DNA of 19,181 nucleotides from Propionibacteriaceae bacterium (GCA_030528545.1 JAUMYR010000007.1:4466-23646); one strand, 5' to 3'; positions 7,094 through 16,461 are shown, counted from the stretch's first letter. The notes: generated by a model not told the origin, from the sequence alone. Numbers and translations: made by a program.

Positions 7094-7127
7094 CGGCTTC
7101 CCCGCGGATTGAGCCGCGGGGAAGCCG
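7094..7127. terminator. Convergent terminator hairpin between metG and the kinase gene
   Basis: A perfect 14-bp stem, CGGCTTCCCCGCGG (7094-7107) and its complement (7114-7127), closes a 6-nt ATTGAG loop. It begins 9 nt after the metG stop codon and lies 34 bp beyond the 3' end of the minus-strand kinase gene. Downstream on the minus strand the sequence contains TTTT; on the plus strand there is no T-run. It is therefore probably shared by both convergent units. Confidence 0.8.
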
Positions 7128-7160
7128 CCATCTCTAGTCCTGGTGTCCGGCCCCCTTCAC

Positions 7161-7790
7161 TTAGGTGCGGAAACCGGACCAGTCTGCGTCCAGGGCGGCC
7201 AGCAGCGCTTTGGCCTGAGGCATCGATACCGGTTCGAACCCGGCCCGCAGCGCGGCGGCCCGCAGGCCCGGTTCGGCCTTGGCCAGCGCGAGCCCGCGCC
7301 GCACCAGCAACAGCGGCGGTTTGCGGCCTTCTTTGAGGTCTCTGAGTAGCCTGCGCAGAAAATTGAAGGGTCGGGGCCGGTCCAGCCAGATAGCACGCAC
7401 CGGCAGCCCCCGCCGCTGGCAGGCGCGGAACACCTCGGCTGCGAAGATACCCTCGGCCAGGATCACGCGGGCCGCTCCGGCGTCCATGGTGCGGGTCCCG
7501 GTGCGGCGGCTGAGCGCGATGTCATAGCGGGGCACCTCGGCGCGGCCCCGCGTCAGCAGCTGCTCAATGACCGACACCGCATGGTCTAGGTCCCAGGAGG
7601 CGATGTCGTCCCAGTCGACGATGCCGAGGGTGCGCGGCAGTCCGGGGTGGTCTTCGTCCCGGTAGAACTCGTCGAGGCCGAGCCAGGCCACCGGATGTGC
7701 GGTGCTGCGCCTGCGGGCTAGGTGGGATTTCCCGCTGCCGGAGGGACCGGCCAGCAGCACCAGGGTGCGTTTACCAGCTTCCGCCGCCAC
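7161..7790 (-). CDS. Uridine-kinase-like P-loop phosphotransferase
   Basis: A 209-residue P-loop NTPase. Walker A is GPSGSGKS (15-22). The LGLDEFYRDEDHPGLP segment (37-52) matches the substrate-binding lid region of uridine kinases, with Asp40 as the probable base. VDWDDIASWD (58-67) resembles the uridine-kinase WDxPxxxD segment, VPRYDIALSRRTG (86-98) the PxYDxxxHxR strand, and ILAEGIFA (110-117) the EGIL strand. Phosphorylation of uridine/cytidine or a similar small molecule is therefore likely. Its place at the end of an operon with nucleoside importer, Cdd and Add genes supports uridine; the exact substrate is inferred. The GTG at 7790 lies 20 nt inside the end of the DUF2207 gene, so translation may be coupled. 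It ends at the shared hairpin. Confidence 0.75.
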   Translation of the reverse strand: MAAEAGKRTLVLLAGPSGSGKSHLARRRSTAHPVAWLGLDEFYRDEDHPGLPRTLGIVDWDDIASWDLDHAVSVIEQLLTRGRAEVPRYDIALSRRTGTRTMDAGAARVILAEGIFAAEVFRACQRRGLPVRAIWLDRPRPFNFLRRLLRDLKEGRKPPLLLVRRGLALAKAEPGLRAAALRAGFEPVSMPQAKALLAALDADWSGFRT

Positions 7791-9582
7791 CGCCGCCGAA
7801 CCCGCCGCCGCCGCTGAATCCGGACGAACCCGAAGAGGACGCGCTCGCCGCCGAGATGGAACTCGACATCGCCGACGACATCGACGAGGTCAGGCCGCTC
7901 AGCCCAGAACCGAAGCCGGAACCGTAGAAGGCATAGACCGGGGCACCGCCATACCAGCGGGTGTCGGCCTGGTAGATCCCCTGCCGCTCCAGGTCGCTGA
8001 ACACCTTCGCCCACCGCTCCGCGACCCCGAACACGATCGCATAGGGCAGGTAGCGACTGAACACATCGACGCCCTCTTCGAACTTGATCTGGTTCGCCTC
8101 GGCCGTGGACAGATAGAGCTCGAAGCCCTTGGTCTGGGCCAGCATGGCCGACCCCTCGGCGGTCCGCGCGCTGAACTTCTTCATGGACGCCAGCAGCACA
8201 ATGCCGGTCACCACTCCGGCGATGCCGAGGAGGCCCCAGCCGACGAACGCGGCGGCGAAGCCCACCAGTCCGCCGAGCAGGATGCATCCGATGGCGATGC
8301 CCGCCACGCCGAGGCGCACCATCTGTGGATTGGACCGGAACCAGCGCAACTCAACGACCCGCTGATACAGCTTCGACTTGGTCTTGGTCGACAGGTCGGC
8401 GTAGTCGGCGTCGGCCAGGTCTTTGGTAGTCACCGTGGGCTGGGACCGGAACATCGTCGACAGCACATGGCGCTCGTAGTCGGACAGGTCGTGCCACGGG
8501 CGCTTAGTGCGCTGGAAAACGTGCTGGTTGTCCTGTTTCGGCGTGATGACCAGGTAGCCGCGCACCGCCAGGTCGACGATGGTGGCAGTCACGTCCACCG
8601 AATCTGCGCTGGCGTCGAGGAGGGTGCCGAGCTCCCCCGGCCGGGCTCCCCGGGGCGGCTGGAACTGGACCGCGACCGGTGCGTCCTTGGCCTCCCCCAC
8701 GGCCGCTTGCTGCCCGGCCAGCGGGGTCGTCCCCGGCGCGAAACCGAGATAGGCCTCGTCGCGCAGGTGTCTCTTGACCCGGGAGCGCACGAGATAGGCG
8801 CCAGCGACGGACAGGCCCAGCGTCACCGCGCCGGTGGCGGGGGTCAGTGGGAACATATTGCCGATCCGGTAGCGCTTGGAGAAGGTCTGGGTAGTCCCGA
8901 CGAAGGTCCCGGCCGGGTAGCCCGCGACCACCTGTATGGGTGTCTGCGGTGCCAGGCGTCCGACCTCGTAGACAGCCGCGGCGCCGTCGGTCGTCGCCGT
9001 GCACGGCCGGTCATAGCCCGGTCCCCAGAAGCAGGCGGCCTTGGTCACCGCCGCGGGTCCCTCCACCCGCACCGAAGCGCGGCGGATCGGGATCTGCCAC
9101 TTCGGGCCGACCGCGTTCCAGCTGAACTCATCTAGGCCGCTCTGCGGGTGCTTAGCCACCGCCACCCCCTTGAGCCGGTAGGTCAGCACATAGGTCTGGA
9201 TGCCCTTAAACTTCACCCCTTTACGCCCGACCTTGATGATCATGCCATCCGAGCTGGTGGACACCTCGGTGTTGGTGTTCGCACCGCTCGGGGAGGAGAT
9301 GTCGAGCAGTTCGACGTCCAGGTTGAGCCATTCGTCGGGCCGGTGTTCCATCGCTTGCCGAACCGGGAGCGTGAAGAACGGGCCATGGCCAGGAGTCGGC
9401 CCGAAATCCAGAGCGAGCGTGAGCTCCACCAGGGCGGTGCCCGCCTCGTCGACGGTGGCATTCACCCGGTAATCGTCGATCTCATCGTCGCTTTCGGAAT
9501 CCGCCCAGGCCATGGGCGCCGACATCGATACCCACCCGCACGCCAAGATCATCGCCAGCAGGGCGCGCCATATCCGAGTCAT
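7771..9582 (-). CDS. DUF2207-family membrane protein with Gly/Ser-rich tail
   Basis: A 603-residue exported, membrane-anchored protein of unknown function. A signal peptide (1-27, ending AWA before Asp28) precedes an extracytoplasmic beta-rich region (~28-240; it includes DEFSWNAVGPKWQIPI and a YDRPCTA cysteine segment) typical of DUF2207. One membrane segment lies at ~245-267 and a hydrophobic hairpin at ~425-468. The stretch between them, with DVTATIVDLAVRGYLVI, looks like a cytoplasmic winged-helix-like piece. The C-terminus (~555-603) is almost only Gly and Ser and ends GGGGGGSW, a tail also common in this family. The ATG at 9582 lies 27 bp downstream of the add stop codon. The -10-like TACTCT 7 nt upstream suggests an extra leaderless start. 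No enzymatic motif is recognised. Confidence 0.82.
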   Translation of the reverse strand: MTRIWRALLAMILACGWVSMSAPMAWADSESDDEIDDYRVNATVDEAGTALVELTLALDFGPTPGHGPFFTLPVRQAMEHRPDEWLNLDVELLDISSPSGANTNTEVSTSSDGMIIKVGRKGVKFKGIQTYVLTYRLKGVAVAKHPQSGLDEFSWNAVGPKWQIPIRRASVRVEGPAAVTKAACFWGPGYDRPCTATTDGAAAVYEVGRLAPQTPIQVVAGYPAGTFVGTTQTFSKRYRIGNMFPLTPATGAVTLGLSVAGAYLVRSRVKRHLRDEAYLGFAPGTTPLAGQQAAVGEAKDAPVAVQFQPPRGARPGELGTLLDASADSVDVTATIVDLAVRGYLVITPKQDNQHVFQRTKRPWHDLSDYERHVLSTMFRSQPTVTTKDLADADYADLSTKTKSKLYQRVVELRWFRSNPQMVRLGVAGIAIGCILLGGLVGFAAAFVGWGLLGIAGVVTGIVLLASMKKFSARTAEGSAMLAQTKGFELYLSTAEANQIKFEEGVDVFSRYLPYAIVFGVAERWAKVFSDLERQGIYQADTRWYGGAPVYAFYGSGFGSGLSGLTSSMSSAMSSSISAASASSSGSSGFSGGGGFGGGGGGSW

Positions 9583-9589
9583 GTCATCC

Positions 9590-9595
9590 AGAGTA
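9590..9595 (-). promoter_or_regulatory. Candidate internal -10 (TACTCT) for the DUF2207 gene
   Basis: On the minus strand TACTCT (9595 to 9590) fits TAnnnT and ends 7 nt before the ATG at 9582. That would allow leaderless transcription independent of the upstream add gene. It sits in the only gap (27 bp) of the 3' half of the operon. A GGA just upstream of the ATG could alternatively act as a weak ribosome site. Confidence 0.3.
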
Positions 9596-9609
9596 GCGAA
9601 GTGCTGGCC

Positions 9610-10668
9610 CTAGCCCGCAGCCAGGTAGGCCGGGCGGATGATCGTGTTCATCAGCCGTCGCTTCTCGTCGTAGTCGAGGAAGGCCGACTTCATCGCATTG
9701 GCGGTGCACCAGCCGATCTCGGGCAGGCCCCAGCCGAACACCTCGCCCAGCCGGGCGAACTCGTTGGTGAGCGTGGTATTGCTGACCAGCCGGTTGTCGC
9801 AACTGATCGTCAGCCGGAACCCGAGCCGCCGCAGCAGGTCAACCGGGTGTTCGGCGAGGGTGGCCGCGATCCCGGTCTGGAGGTTGGAGGTCGGGCACAC
9901 CTCCAAAGCGATGCGCTGGTTGCGCACATAGGAGGCGAGCCTGCCTAGGCGGCCCTCGGCGATGTCCTCGACGATGCGCACACCGTGGCCGATCCGGTGG
10001 GCCCCGCACAGCTGCACCGCCTGCCAGATGGACTCCGGGCCGAAAGCCTCACCGGCGTGGATCGTGAAATAGGCGTTGTTGGCGCGCAGGTAGTCGAAGG
10101 CCTCCTGGAAGCGGGTGGGCGGGAACCCGTCCTCGGCACCGGCGATGTCGAAGCCGCATACCCCCTGATCCCGGTAGGCGATCACGAGTTCGGCGATCCG
10201 AGTGGTTGGCTCGGCGTGACGCATGCTGGTCAGCAGCTGCTGCACCCGGATGGAGCCGCCTGCCTCCGCGACTTCGGCCATGCCTTCGTCCAGGCCGTCG
10301 CGCACCGCCTCGACCGCCTCTGCCTCGCTGAGGCCGTTGCGGGTGTGCTGTTCCGGGGCCCACCTGGTCTCGGCATAGATCACCCCGTCGGCGGCCTGAT
10401 CGAGCACGAACTCGCGGGCCACGCGGCGCAGGTGGTCTCGGGTCTGCATCGCCGCGGTGGTGTGGTCGAAGGTCGTGAGGTAGGTGACTAGGTCGCCGGA
10501 ATCCGCGGCGGTGAAGAACCAGGTCCGCAGTTCTTCGGCATCGTAGCTGGGCAGTTCATGCCCGGCTTCACGGCAGTGATCGATCACGGTCTGCGGACGA
10601 AGCCCGCCGTCGAGGTGCTCATGTAAGGCGACCTTCGGCAGCGTCCTGATCTGTTCGGTGCTCAGCAT
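9610..10668 (-). CDS. add: Adenosine deaminase
   Basis: A 352-residue zinc amidohydrolase that converts (deoxy)adenosine to (deoxy)inosine. Metal and catalytic residues are visible: HEH (His16, His18), HAGE (His204 zinc ligand, Glu207 catalytic), GHG (His228), and Asp291 in ISCDNRL. The Asp-Asn pair in place of Asp-Asp is usual for actinobacterial Add. LEVCPTSNLQTG (255-266) is the canonical substrate-pocket strand. The start is the ATG at 10668, which gives MLSTEQIRTLPKVALHEHLDG and has AAGGAGA a few bases upstream. An in-frame extension to 10809 would only read through cdd in another frame. The cdd stop and add start share one base (TAATG). Product inosine is the substrate of the PNP at 497-1297. 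Confidence 0.96.
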   Translation of the reverse strand: MLSTEQIRTLPKVALHEHLDGGLRPQTVIDHCREAGHELPSYDAEELRTWFFTAADSGDLVTYLTTFDHTTAAMQTRDHLRRVAREFVLDQAADGVIYAETRWAPEQHTRNGLSEAEAVEAVRDGLDEGMAEVAEAGGSIRVQQLLTSMRHAEPTTRIAELVIAYRDQGVCGFDIAGAEDGFPPTRFQEAFDYLRANNAYFTIHAGEAFGPESIWQAVQLCGAHRIGHGVRIVEDIAEGRLGRLASYVRNQRIALEVCPTSNLQTGIAATLAEHPVDLLRRLGFRLTISCDNRLVSNTTLTNEFARLGEVFGWGLPEIGWCTANAMKSAFLDYDEKRRLMNTIIRPAYLAAG

Positions 10669-11069
10669 TATTTCTCCTTGCCATGGTGGAGGTCGGCGGG
10701 TCCAAAGGCCTGCGGCAACACCGCGTCCATGGCCTGGATACCCATCGGGGTCTCGATCAGCAGTTCGGCTCCGCCGTGTTCCCACAGCAGCTGGCGGCAC
10801 CTGCCACACGGCATGATGACCTCGCCTAGCCCGTTGACACAGGTGAAGGCGACCAGGCGTCCCCCTCCGCCCAGAACGAGATCACCGATCAGGCCGCACT
10901 CGGCACACAGCGTCACCCCGTAACCGGCGTTCTCGACGTTGCAGCCGGACAGCACTCGTCCGTCCTCCGCCAGCCCAGCGGCCCCTACCCGGTAACCCGA
11001 ATAGGGTGCATAGGCCCGCCGGGACGCCTCAACCGCCCTCTGGCGCAGCAGTTCCCAGTCCGGGGTCAT
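10668..11069 (-). CDS. cdd: Cytidine deaminase
   Basis: A 133-residue homotetrameric-type (short) cytidine deaminase that converts (deoxy)cytidine to (deoxy)uridine. The zinc site is complete: Cys55-Ala-Glu57 (catalytic Glu) in VTLCAECG, and PCGRC (Cys88, Cys91). GCNVENAGYG (42-51) is the family nucleoside-binding motif, and AYAPYSGYRVGAA (19-31) the typical N-terminal strand. Start ATG 11069 overlaps the TGA of permease 2 (ATGA), and its TAA overlaps the add start (TAATG), so permease 2, cdd and add are likely translationally coupled. Confidence 0.96.
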   Translation of the reverse strand: MTPDWELLRQRAVEASRRAYAPYSGYRVGAAGLAEDGRVLSGCNVENAGYGVTLCAECGLIGDLVLGGGGRLVAFTCVNGLGEVIMPCGRCRQLLWEHGGAELLIETPMGIQAMDAVLPQAFGPADLHHGKEK

Positions 11070-12357
11070 GTGCCTTCCTTGATGTAGGGCCTGCCGTCGT
11101 GGGCAGGGGGCCGGACCCGCCCGACCAGTCCGGCCACCGCGATGATCGTGGCGATATAGGGCAGCATGCCGAGGAACTCGCTCGGCAGCGGCGCGTTGAT
11201 GGAACTCATGGTCTGTCCGAGTTGGGTCACGAACCCGAAGAACAGCGCCATGAGCGCCGCCAGCACCGGGTGCCAGCGCCCCATGATGAGGGCCGCCAGC
11301 GCGATAAAGCCGTTGCCTACCGTGATGTCCTTGTTGAACACCCCGGTCGCCCCGATGGTGAAGAAGGCTCCGCCGAGACCGGCGAACACCCCACCGGTCA
11401 GCACCGCCGACCACTGGATGGCGTGCACGTTGATGCCGACGGTGTCGGCGGCCTCGGGATGCTCACCGACCGAGCGGACGCGCAGGCCCCACTTGGTCCG
11501 GTACAGCAGGAACCACACCAGAGCCACCGAGACCACCGTGATGTAGGCCAGGATGGTCTGCTCGAACAGGATGGACCCGAGGAACGGGATCGCCGACAGG
11601 CCCGGCAGCGGCAGCTTCGCCATGATCGGAGACTGGTTCAGCGCCGCCGAACTCGGCTGCACCAGCTGATCGAACAGGAAGCCCGTCATGCCACTGGCCA
11701 GCAGGTTGACGACAACACCGAGCACGACGTGGTCGACCAGGTACTTCAGCGCGAACAGAGCGAGCACACCGGCCATCAGCACACCGGCGAGGACCGCGCC
11801 GATCAGCGCCGCCGGGATGGACTTGGTGACCGAACCCACCACGCCCGCGGTGAAGGCGGCGGTGAGCATCTGCCCTTCGATCGCGACGTTGACCACGCCC
11901 GCACGCTCGCACAGGACACCCGCCAGGGCGCCGAGCACCAGGGGGGTAGCGACGTTGAGGGTGCCCTGCAGCTGATTGGTCACCGCGAAGGGAAGGGTCC
12001 GGTCGGCCGCGGCCCAGGTCAGCAGGCCGACCACGATCGCCAGTCCGGCGACGGTACCCGCGAGGGCTGGCCAGCGGCCAGTGAGCCGCCCGGAGAGGAA
12101 CCCGGCCGCGGCCATGAGGGTCACCAGCGACGCCACCGCGACCGTGGGCATGCCGGGCACGCTCAGGGTCGGCAACTGGAACTCGTCGAGGGCGTTGGAC
12201 AGCGCGAAGCGAGCCTCGCCCTGGGTGGCGAACACCAGGTAGCCCAGCAGCAGGCCCATGACGCCGATGAGCACCCCGGTGGAGATGCGCTGAGTGCGGG
12301 CCTCTCGCGACTCGGTATGGGCGAGTTGCTCCGAGACGGGGATGATCGGTTCGGTGC

Positions 12358-12361
<4 letters not shown>
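11066..12361 (-). CDS. Nucleoside ABC transporter permease 2 (BPD_transp_2 family)
   Basis: A 431-residue polytopic membrane protein of the branched-chain amino acid/ribose permease family, NupQ/YufQ-like by position. The conserved cytoplasmic-loop signature reads GVLCERAGVVNVAIEGQM (148-165), and IMGRWHPVLAALMALFFGFV is typical of the C-terminal half. About 9-10 hydrophobic segments can be counted, after a ~25-residue hydrophilic N-terminus. It would form the channel with permease 1. Its ATG (12361) overlaps the permease 1 TGA as ATGA, and its own TGA overlaps the cdd start the same way. The substrate is inferred from the BmpA-type binding protein and the nucleoside deaminase genes. Confidence 0.88.
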
Positions 12362-13563
<1,202 letters not shown>

Positions 13564-13564
13564 C

Positions 13565-15091
13565 TCAGTTCCCTTCCACCGAGGCCAGGGCCTCCTCGTA
13601 GCTGACACCGGCCATCATGAGGCCGAGCACATCGCGCGGCGTGCTGGGCGCGACGATCCCGACGATCTTGCCCCGGTACATGACGGCGATGCGGTCGGCG
13701 AGGGATTCGACCTCGTCCAGTTCTGTCGAGATAATCAGCACCGCCGTTCCCTGGTCCCGTTCGGCGACGATCCTCTCGTGCAGGAACTCGATGGCACCCA
13801 CGTCCACGCCACGGGTGGGCTGATTAGCGATCAGCAGCGACAGCGGACGCGACAGTTCCCTAGCCAGCACCACCTTCTGCTGGTTACCGCCGGACAGGGA
13901 GGAGACGGTGAGCTCCCGGGAGGTGGTGCGGATGTCGAACTCCTGGATCCGTTCCTCGGCGTTGCGGGCGATCTCGTCCAGTTTCAGGTTCCCGGCCCGG
14001 GCATAACGGCTGATGTGGTTGAGCACGAGGTTCTCAGCGATAGAGAAACTGCCCACGAAGCCGTTGAGTTTGCGGTCCTCGGGCACGAAACCGATGCCGG
14101 CCTCGATGCTCTCGTGTGGGCTGAACCGGGTGATGTCGACGCCGTCCAGGGTCGCGGTGCCCGATAGCACCGGCATGGTACCGAGCAGTGCCTCCGACAG
14201 TTCGGTCTGGCCATTGCCCTGGACGCCCGCGACGCAGACGATCTCGCCGCCCTTGACCTCTAGGTCTAAGTGGTCGACGACCACGGCACCGGCGGGATTA
14301 GCCACCGTGAACTGGTCGAGCACAAGCCGGGGCCCGGTCAGCTTCGGTTCCCCCTTGCTGACCGTGAGGCTCACCGCCCGCCCGACCATCATCTCGGCCA
14401 GTTCGGCCTCCGTGGACGACGGCTTCGCCTTACCCACGACCTTGCCGCGGCGGATGACGGTGATGTCGTCGGCGACCTGGCGTACCTCGCGCAGCTTGTG
14501 GGTGATGAAGACGATGGCCCGGCCCTCGTCCCGCAGCGCCCTCATGACGGTCATCAGCTCGTCGATCTCCTGAGGGGTGAGCACCGCGGTCGGCTCATCG
14601 AAAATCAGGTAGCGGGCATCGTTAGCCAGGGCTTTGAGGATCTCCACCCGCTGCTGGATACCGACCGGCAGGTCCTCGACCAGGGCATCGGGGTCGGCCG
14701 CCAGCTGATAGCGCTGGGACAGGTCCTTGACTAGCTGGCGGGCCCGTCCCATCGACAGGGTGCCAAAGGCCCCCGGTTCGCGACCCAACGCCAGGTTCTC
14801 GGCGACGGTGAACACCGGCACCAGCATGAAGTGCTGATGCACCATGCCGATCCCGGCGGCCATCGCCTGCTTGGGGTTCTTGAGGTTCAGCTGGTTCCCA
14901 CCGATGCTGATGGTCCCCTCGTCAGCGCTGAGCAGACCATAGAGGATGTTCATGAGCGTCGATTTGCCCGCCCCATTCTCGCCGAGCAGACAGTGGATCC
15001 GCCCCGGGACGATGTCTAGGTCAATCTGATCGTTCGCGACCAATGGCCCGAATCGTTTCGTGATTCCCCTGAGGGTGAGTGTTTCAGCCAC
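13565..15091 (-). CDS. Nucleoside ABC transporter ATPase with two nucleotide-binding domains
   Basis: A 508-residue duplicated ABC ATPase of the RbsA/NupO type. Domain 1 has Walker A GENGAGKST (37-45), an atypical signature LPVGIQQRVEILKAL (141-155) and Walker B YLIFDEPT (161-168). Domain 2 has a canonical signature LSGGNQQK (399-406), but its Walker A is GVQGNGQTE (289-297), lacking the Lys, and its Walker B ends IANQPTRGVD (421-430), with Gln for the catalytic Glu. Only one of the two composite sites is therefore likely to hydrolyse ATP, as in relatives. The start GTG at 15091 follows AAAGGA. The gene is separated from bmpA by 136 bp containing a large hairpin and is followed at 1-nt distance by permease 1. 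Confidence 0.93.
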   Translation of the reverse strand: MAETLTLRGITKRFGPLVANDQIDLDIVPGRIHCLLGENGAGKSTLMNILYGLLSADEGTISIGGNQLNLKNPKQAMAAGIGMVHQHFMLVPVFTVAENLALGREPGAFGTLSMGRARQLVKDLSQRYQLAADPDALVEDLPVGIQQRVEILKALANDARYLIFDEPTAVLTPQEIDELMTVMRALRDEGRAIVFITHKLREVRQVADDITVIRRGKVVGKAKPSSTEAELAEMMVGRAVSLTVSKGEPKLTGPRLVLDQFTVANPAGAVVVDHLDLEVKGGEIVCVAGVQGNGQTELSEALLGTMPVLSGTATLDGVDITRFSPHESIEAGIGFVPEDRKLNGFVGSFSIAENLVLNHISRYARAGNLKLDEIARNAEERIQEFDIRTTSRELTVSSLSGGNQQKVVLARELSRPLSLLIANQPTRGVDVGAIEFLHERIVAERDQGTAVLIISTELDEVESLADRIAVMYRGKIVGIVAPSTPRDVLGLMMAGVSYEEALASVEGN

Positions 15092-15176
15092 CAGTGGTCC
15101 TTTCAGCCTCCATCGGCACTGCGGGTAGACGCATCATAACGCTGCCTGGCTTCGAGCACAGGCAACGCCGCTCAGA

Positions 15177-15218
15177 CAGCAGTGTGGGGCCGGGACGAAC
15201 CCCGGCCCCACACTGCTG
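15177..15218 (-). terminator. Intra-operon stem-loop after bmpA
   Basis: A perfect 18-bp GC-rich stem (15177-15194 with 15201-15218) closes a 6-nt ACGAAC loop. It starts 9 nt beyond the bmpA stop codon on the minus strand. No T-run follows, so it may be a leaky terminator or a 3' stabiliser that lets the binding-protein mRNA outnumber the transporter mRNA. No promoter is obvious between it and the ATPase start at 15091. Confidence 0.75.
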
Positions 15219-15227
15219 GGTAACGGA

Positions 15228-16328
15228 TCAGGCCTTTGGCTGAGACTGCGACTCGATCTTGATCTTGCCGCTCTCAACGTCGGCCTTGAGCTGGTTCAGT
15301 TCCGACTTCAGCTCGGCCGGGACCTTGGACTCGAACTCGTGGAATGGGGACAGGCCCGTGCCACCGTTCTTCAGCGTCCCAACATATGGGGTGTTGCTGA
15401 ACTTGCCGTCCTTGGCCTCCTTGATGGCCTCGAACACCGCGATGTCCATGCCCTTGAACACCGAGCTGATCAGCTGCGAGCAGAAGGGCGCCGCGGACTC
15501 GCAGCCATCGGTGTCGACCCAGATCGCGCTGACCTTATCGCCTTGTTCCTGGGCGGCCTGCAGCGCGCCGATGCCGGAGGGACCGGCAACCGGGAGCAGG
15601 ATGTCGGCACCGTTGGCGATGAGAGCGCTCGCGGTCTCCTTGCCGCCGGTCGAGTTGTCGAACGGGTTCTGCCCGGGCACGAACATGCCGTCCTGTTTGG
15701 CGGCGTCCCAGCCGAGGACCTGAACCGACTTGCCCTTCTGCTGGTTGTAGTAGGCCACGCCCTGGGCGAAACCGTCCATAAAGATGGTCACCGGCGGGAT
15801 CTTCGCGCCGCCGAAGGTGCCGACCTTTCCGCTCTGGCTCATGCCAGCGGCGAGATATCCGGCCATGAAGCTCGACTCGGCGGTGTTGAACTCAAGCCCT
15901 TTGTGGTTCTTGAGCGTGCCCTCCGAAGGGGAGTCCACGATAACGAAATTGATGTTCGGGTTGGCCGACGCGGCGGCCTTGGTCGCATCGGCCAGCAGGA
16001 AGCCGACGGTCACCACGACATTGCACTTGGCGTCGATCATCGCCTGCAGGTTCTTGGCGAAGTCGGCGTTGCTGGTGGATTCGATCGTCTGGGTGGGGAT
16101 GCCCAGTTCCTTCTCGGCCTTCACCAGGCCCTTGTGGGAGGTCTGGTTGAACGACTTGTCGTCGAAGCCGCCCGAGTCAGACACCATGCACGCCTTGAAC
16201 GCTCCGGTGTCGCCTCCGGCGGTGGCCCCGGCGGTCTGAGTACCGGTGCCAGGCGCCTGGGCACAACCGGCAAGAGCCAAGGTTGCCGCCGAGACGACGG
16301 CGGCAGCGGTCAGCATCGTTTTCTTCAC
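15228..16328 (-). CDS. bmpA: BmpA/Med-family nucleoside-binding lipoprotein
   Basis: A 366-residue substrate-binding lipoprotein (PnrA/BmpA family; known members bind purine and pyrimidine nucleosides). A lipoprotein signal peptide ends in the lipobox LAGC with Cys22 as the lipid anchor. The mature domain begins KACMVSDSGGFDDKSFNQ, the family's typical opening with the DxGGxxDxSFNQ motif, and includes IESTSNADFAKNLQAM and GWDAAKQ. The GTG at 16328 is preferred because AGGAGG stands 6-7 nt upstream and it gives the KK-hydrophobic signal start; an ATG at 16370 would lie upstream of the ribosome site and at the promoter. It is the first gene of the importer operon and is followed by a stable stem-loop. 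The specific ligand is inferred from gene context. Confidence 0.93.
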   Translation of the reverse strand: MKKTMLTAAAVVSAATLALAGCAQAPGTGTQTAGATAGGDTGAFKACMVSDSGGFDDKSFNQTSHKGLVKAEKELGIPTQTIESTSNADFAKNLQAMIDAKCNVVVTVGFLLADATKAAASANPNINFVIVDSPSEGTLKNHKGLEFNTAESSFMAGYLAAGMSQSGKVGTFGGAKIPPVTIFMDGFAQGVAYYNQQKGKSVQVLGWDAAKQDGMFVPGQNPFDNSTGGKETASALIANGADILLPVAGPSGIGALQAAQEQGDKVSAIWVDTDGCESAAPFCSQLISSVFKGMDIAVFEAIKEAKDGKFSNTPYVGTLKNGGTGLSPFHEFESKVPAELKSELNQLKADVESGKIKIESQSQPKA

Positions 16329-16357
16329 TGAAAGCCTCCTGCGGCAGTAGTACAAAG

Positions 16358-16391
16358 CTTCTAAGCACATCGACTCTACTGGCCAATGGCC
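16358..16391 (-). promoter_or_regulatory. Candidate bmpA operon promoter with overlapping palindrome
   Basis: On the minus strand TTGGCC (16386 to 16381) and TAGAAG (16363 to 16358) are separated by exactly 17 bp, each with two mismatches to consensus. The predicted start lies near 16351, about 22 nt before the bmpA GTG. An 11-bp palindrome, GGCCAATGGCC (16381-16391), covers the -35, a position where a repressor could act. The gap 16329-16461 holds no gene. Confidence 0.4.
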
Positions 16392-16461
16392 CGCGCATTC
16401 TCCCTGCTCCCGAAATCGTTATGAGAGTGCAATACTCCCCTGCTCCAAGATCCAGGAACGG

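Noticed and set aside
7771..7920. Repetitive-looking G/C tract as a DNA repeat element
   Set aside because: It encodes the Gly/Ser-rich C-terminal tail of the DUF2207 protein, so the low complexity is protein-level.
7702..9135. 477-codon open frame on the plus strand opposite the DUF2207 gene
   Set aside because: The minus-strand product has a signal peptide, membrane segments and family features; the plus-strand product is compositionally biased without motifs.
10669..10809. In-frame N-terminal extension of adenosine deaminase
   Set aside because: It lies wholly within cdd in another frame and ignores the good ribosome site and conserved start at 10668.
13564..13608. Longer start for permease 1
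   Set aside because: It adds Arg/Trp-rich residues overlapping the ATPase gene; the GTG at 13563 sits directly after the ATPase stop with a plausible ribosome site.
15339..16331. 330-codon open frame on the plus strand opposite bmpA
   Set aside because: Antisense shadow of a lipoprotein gene with lipobox and family motifs.
16329..16370. Longer start for the BmpA lipoprotein
   Set aside because: It would place residues upstream of the AGGAGG site and spoil the short lipoprotein signal peptide.
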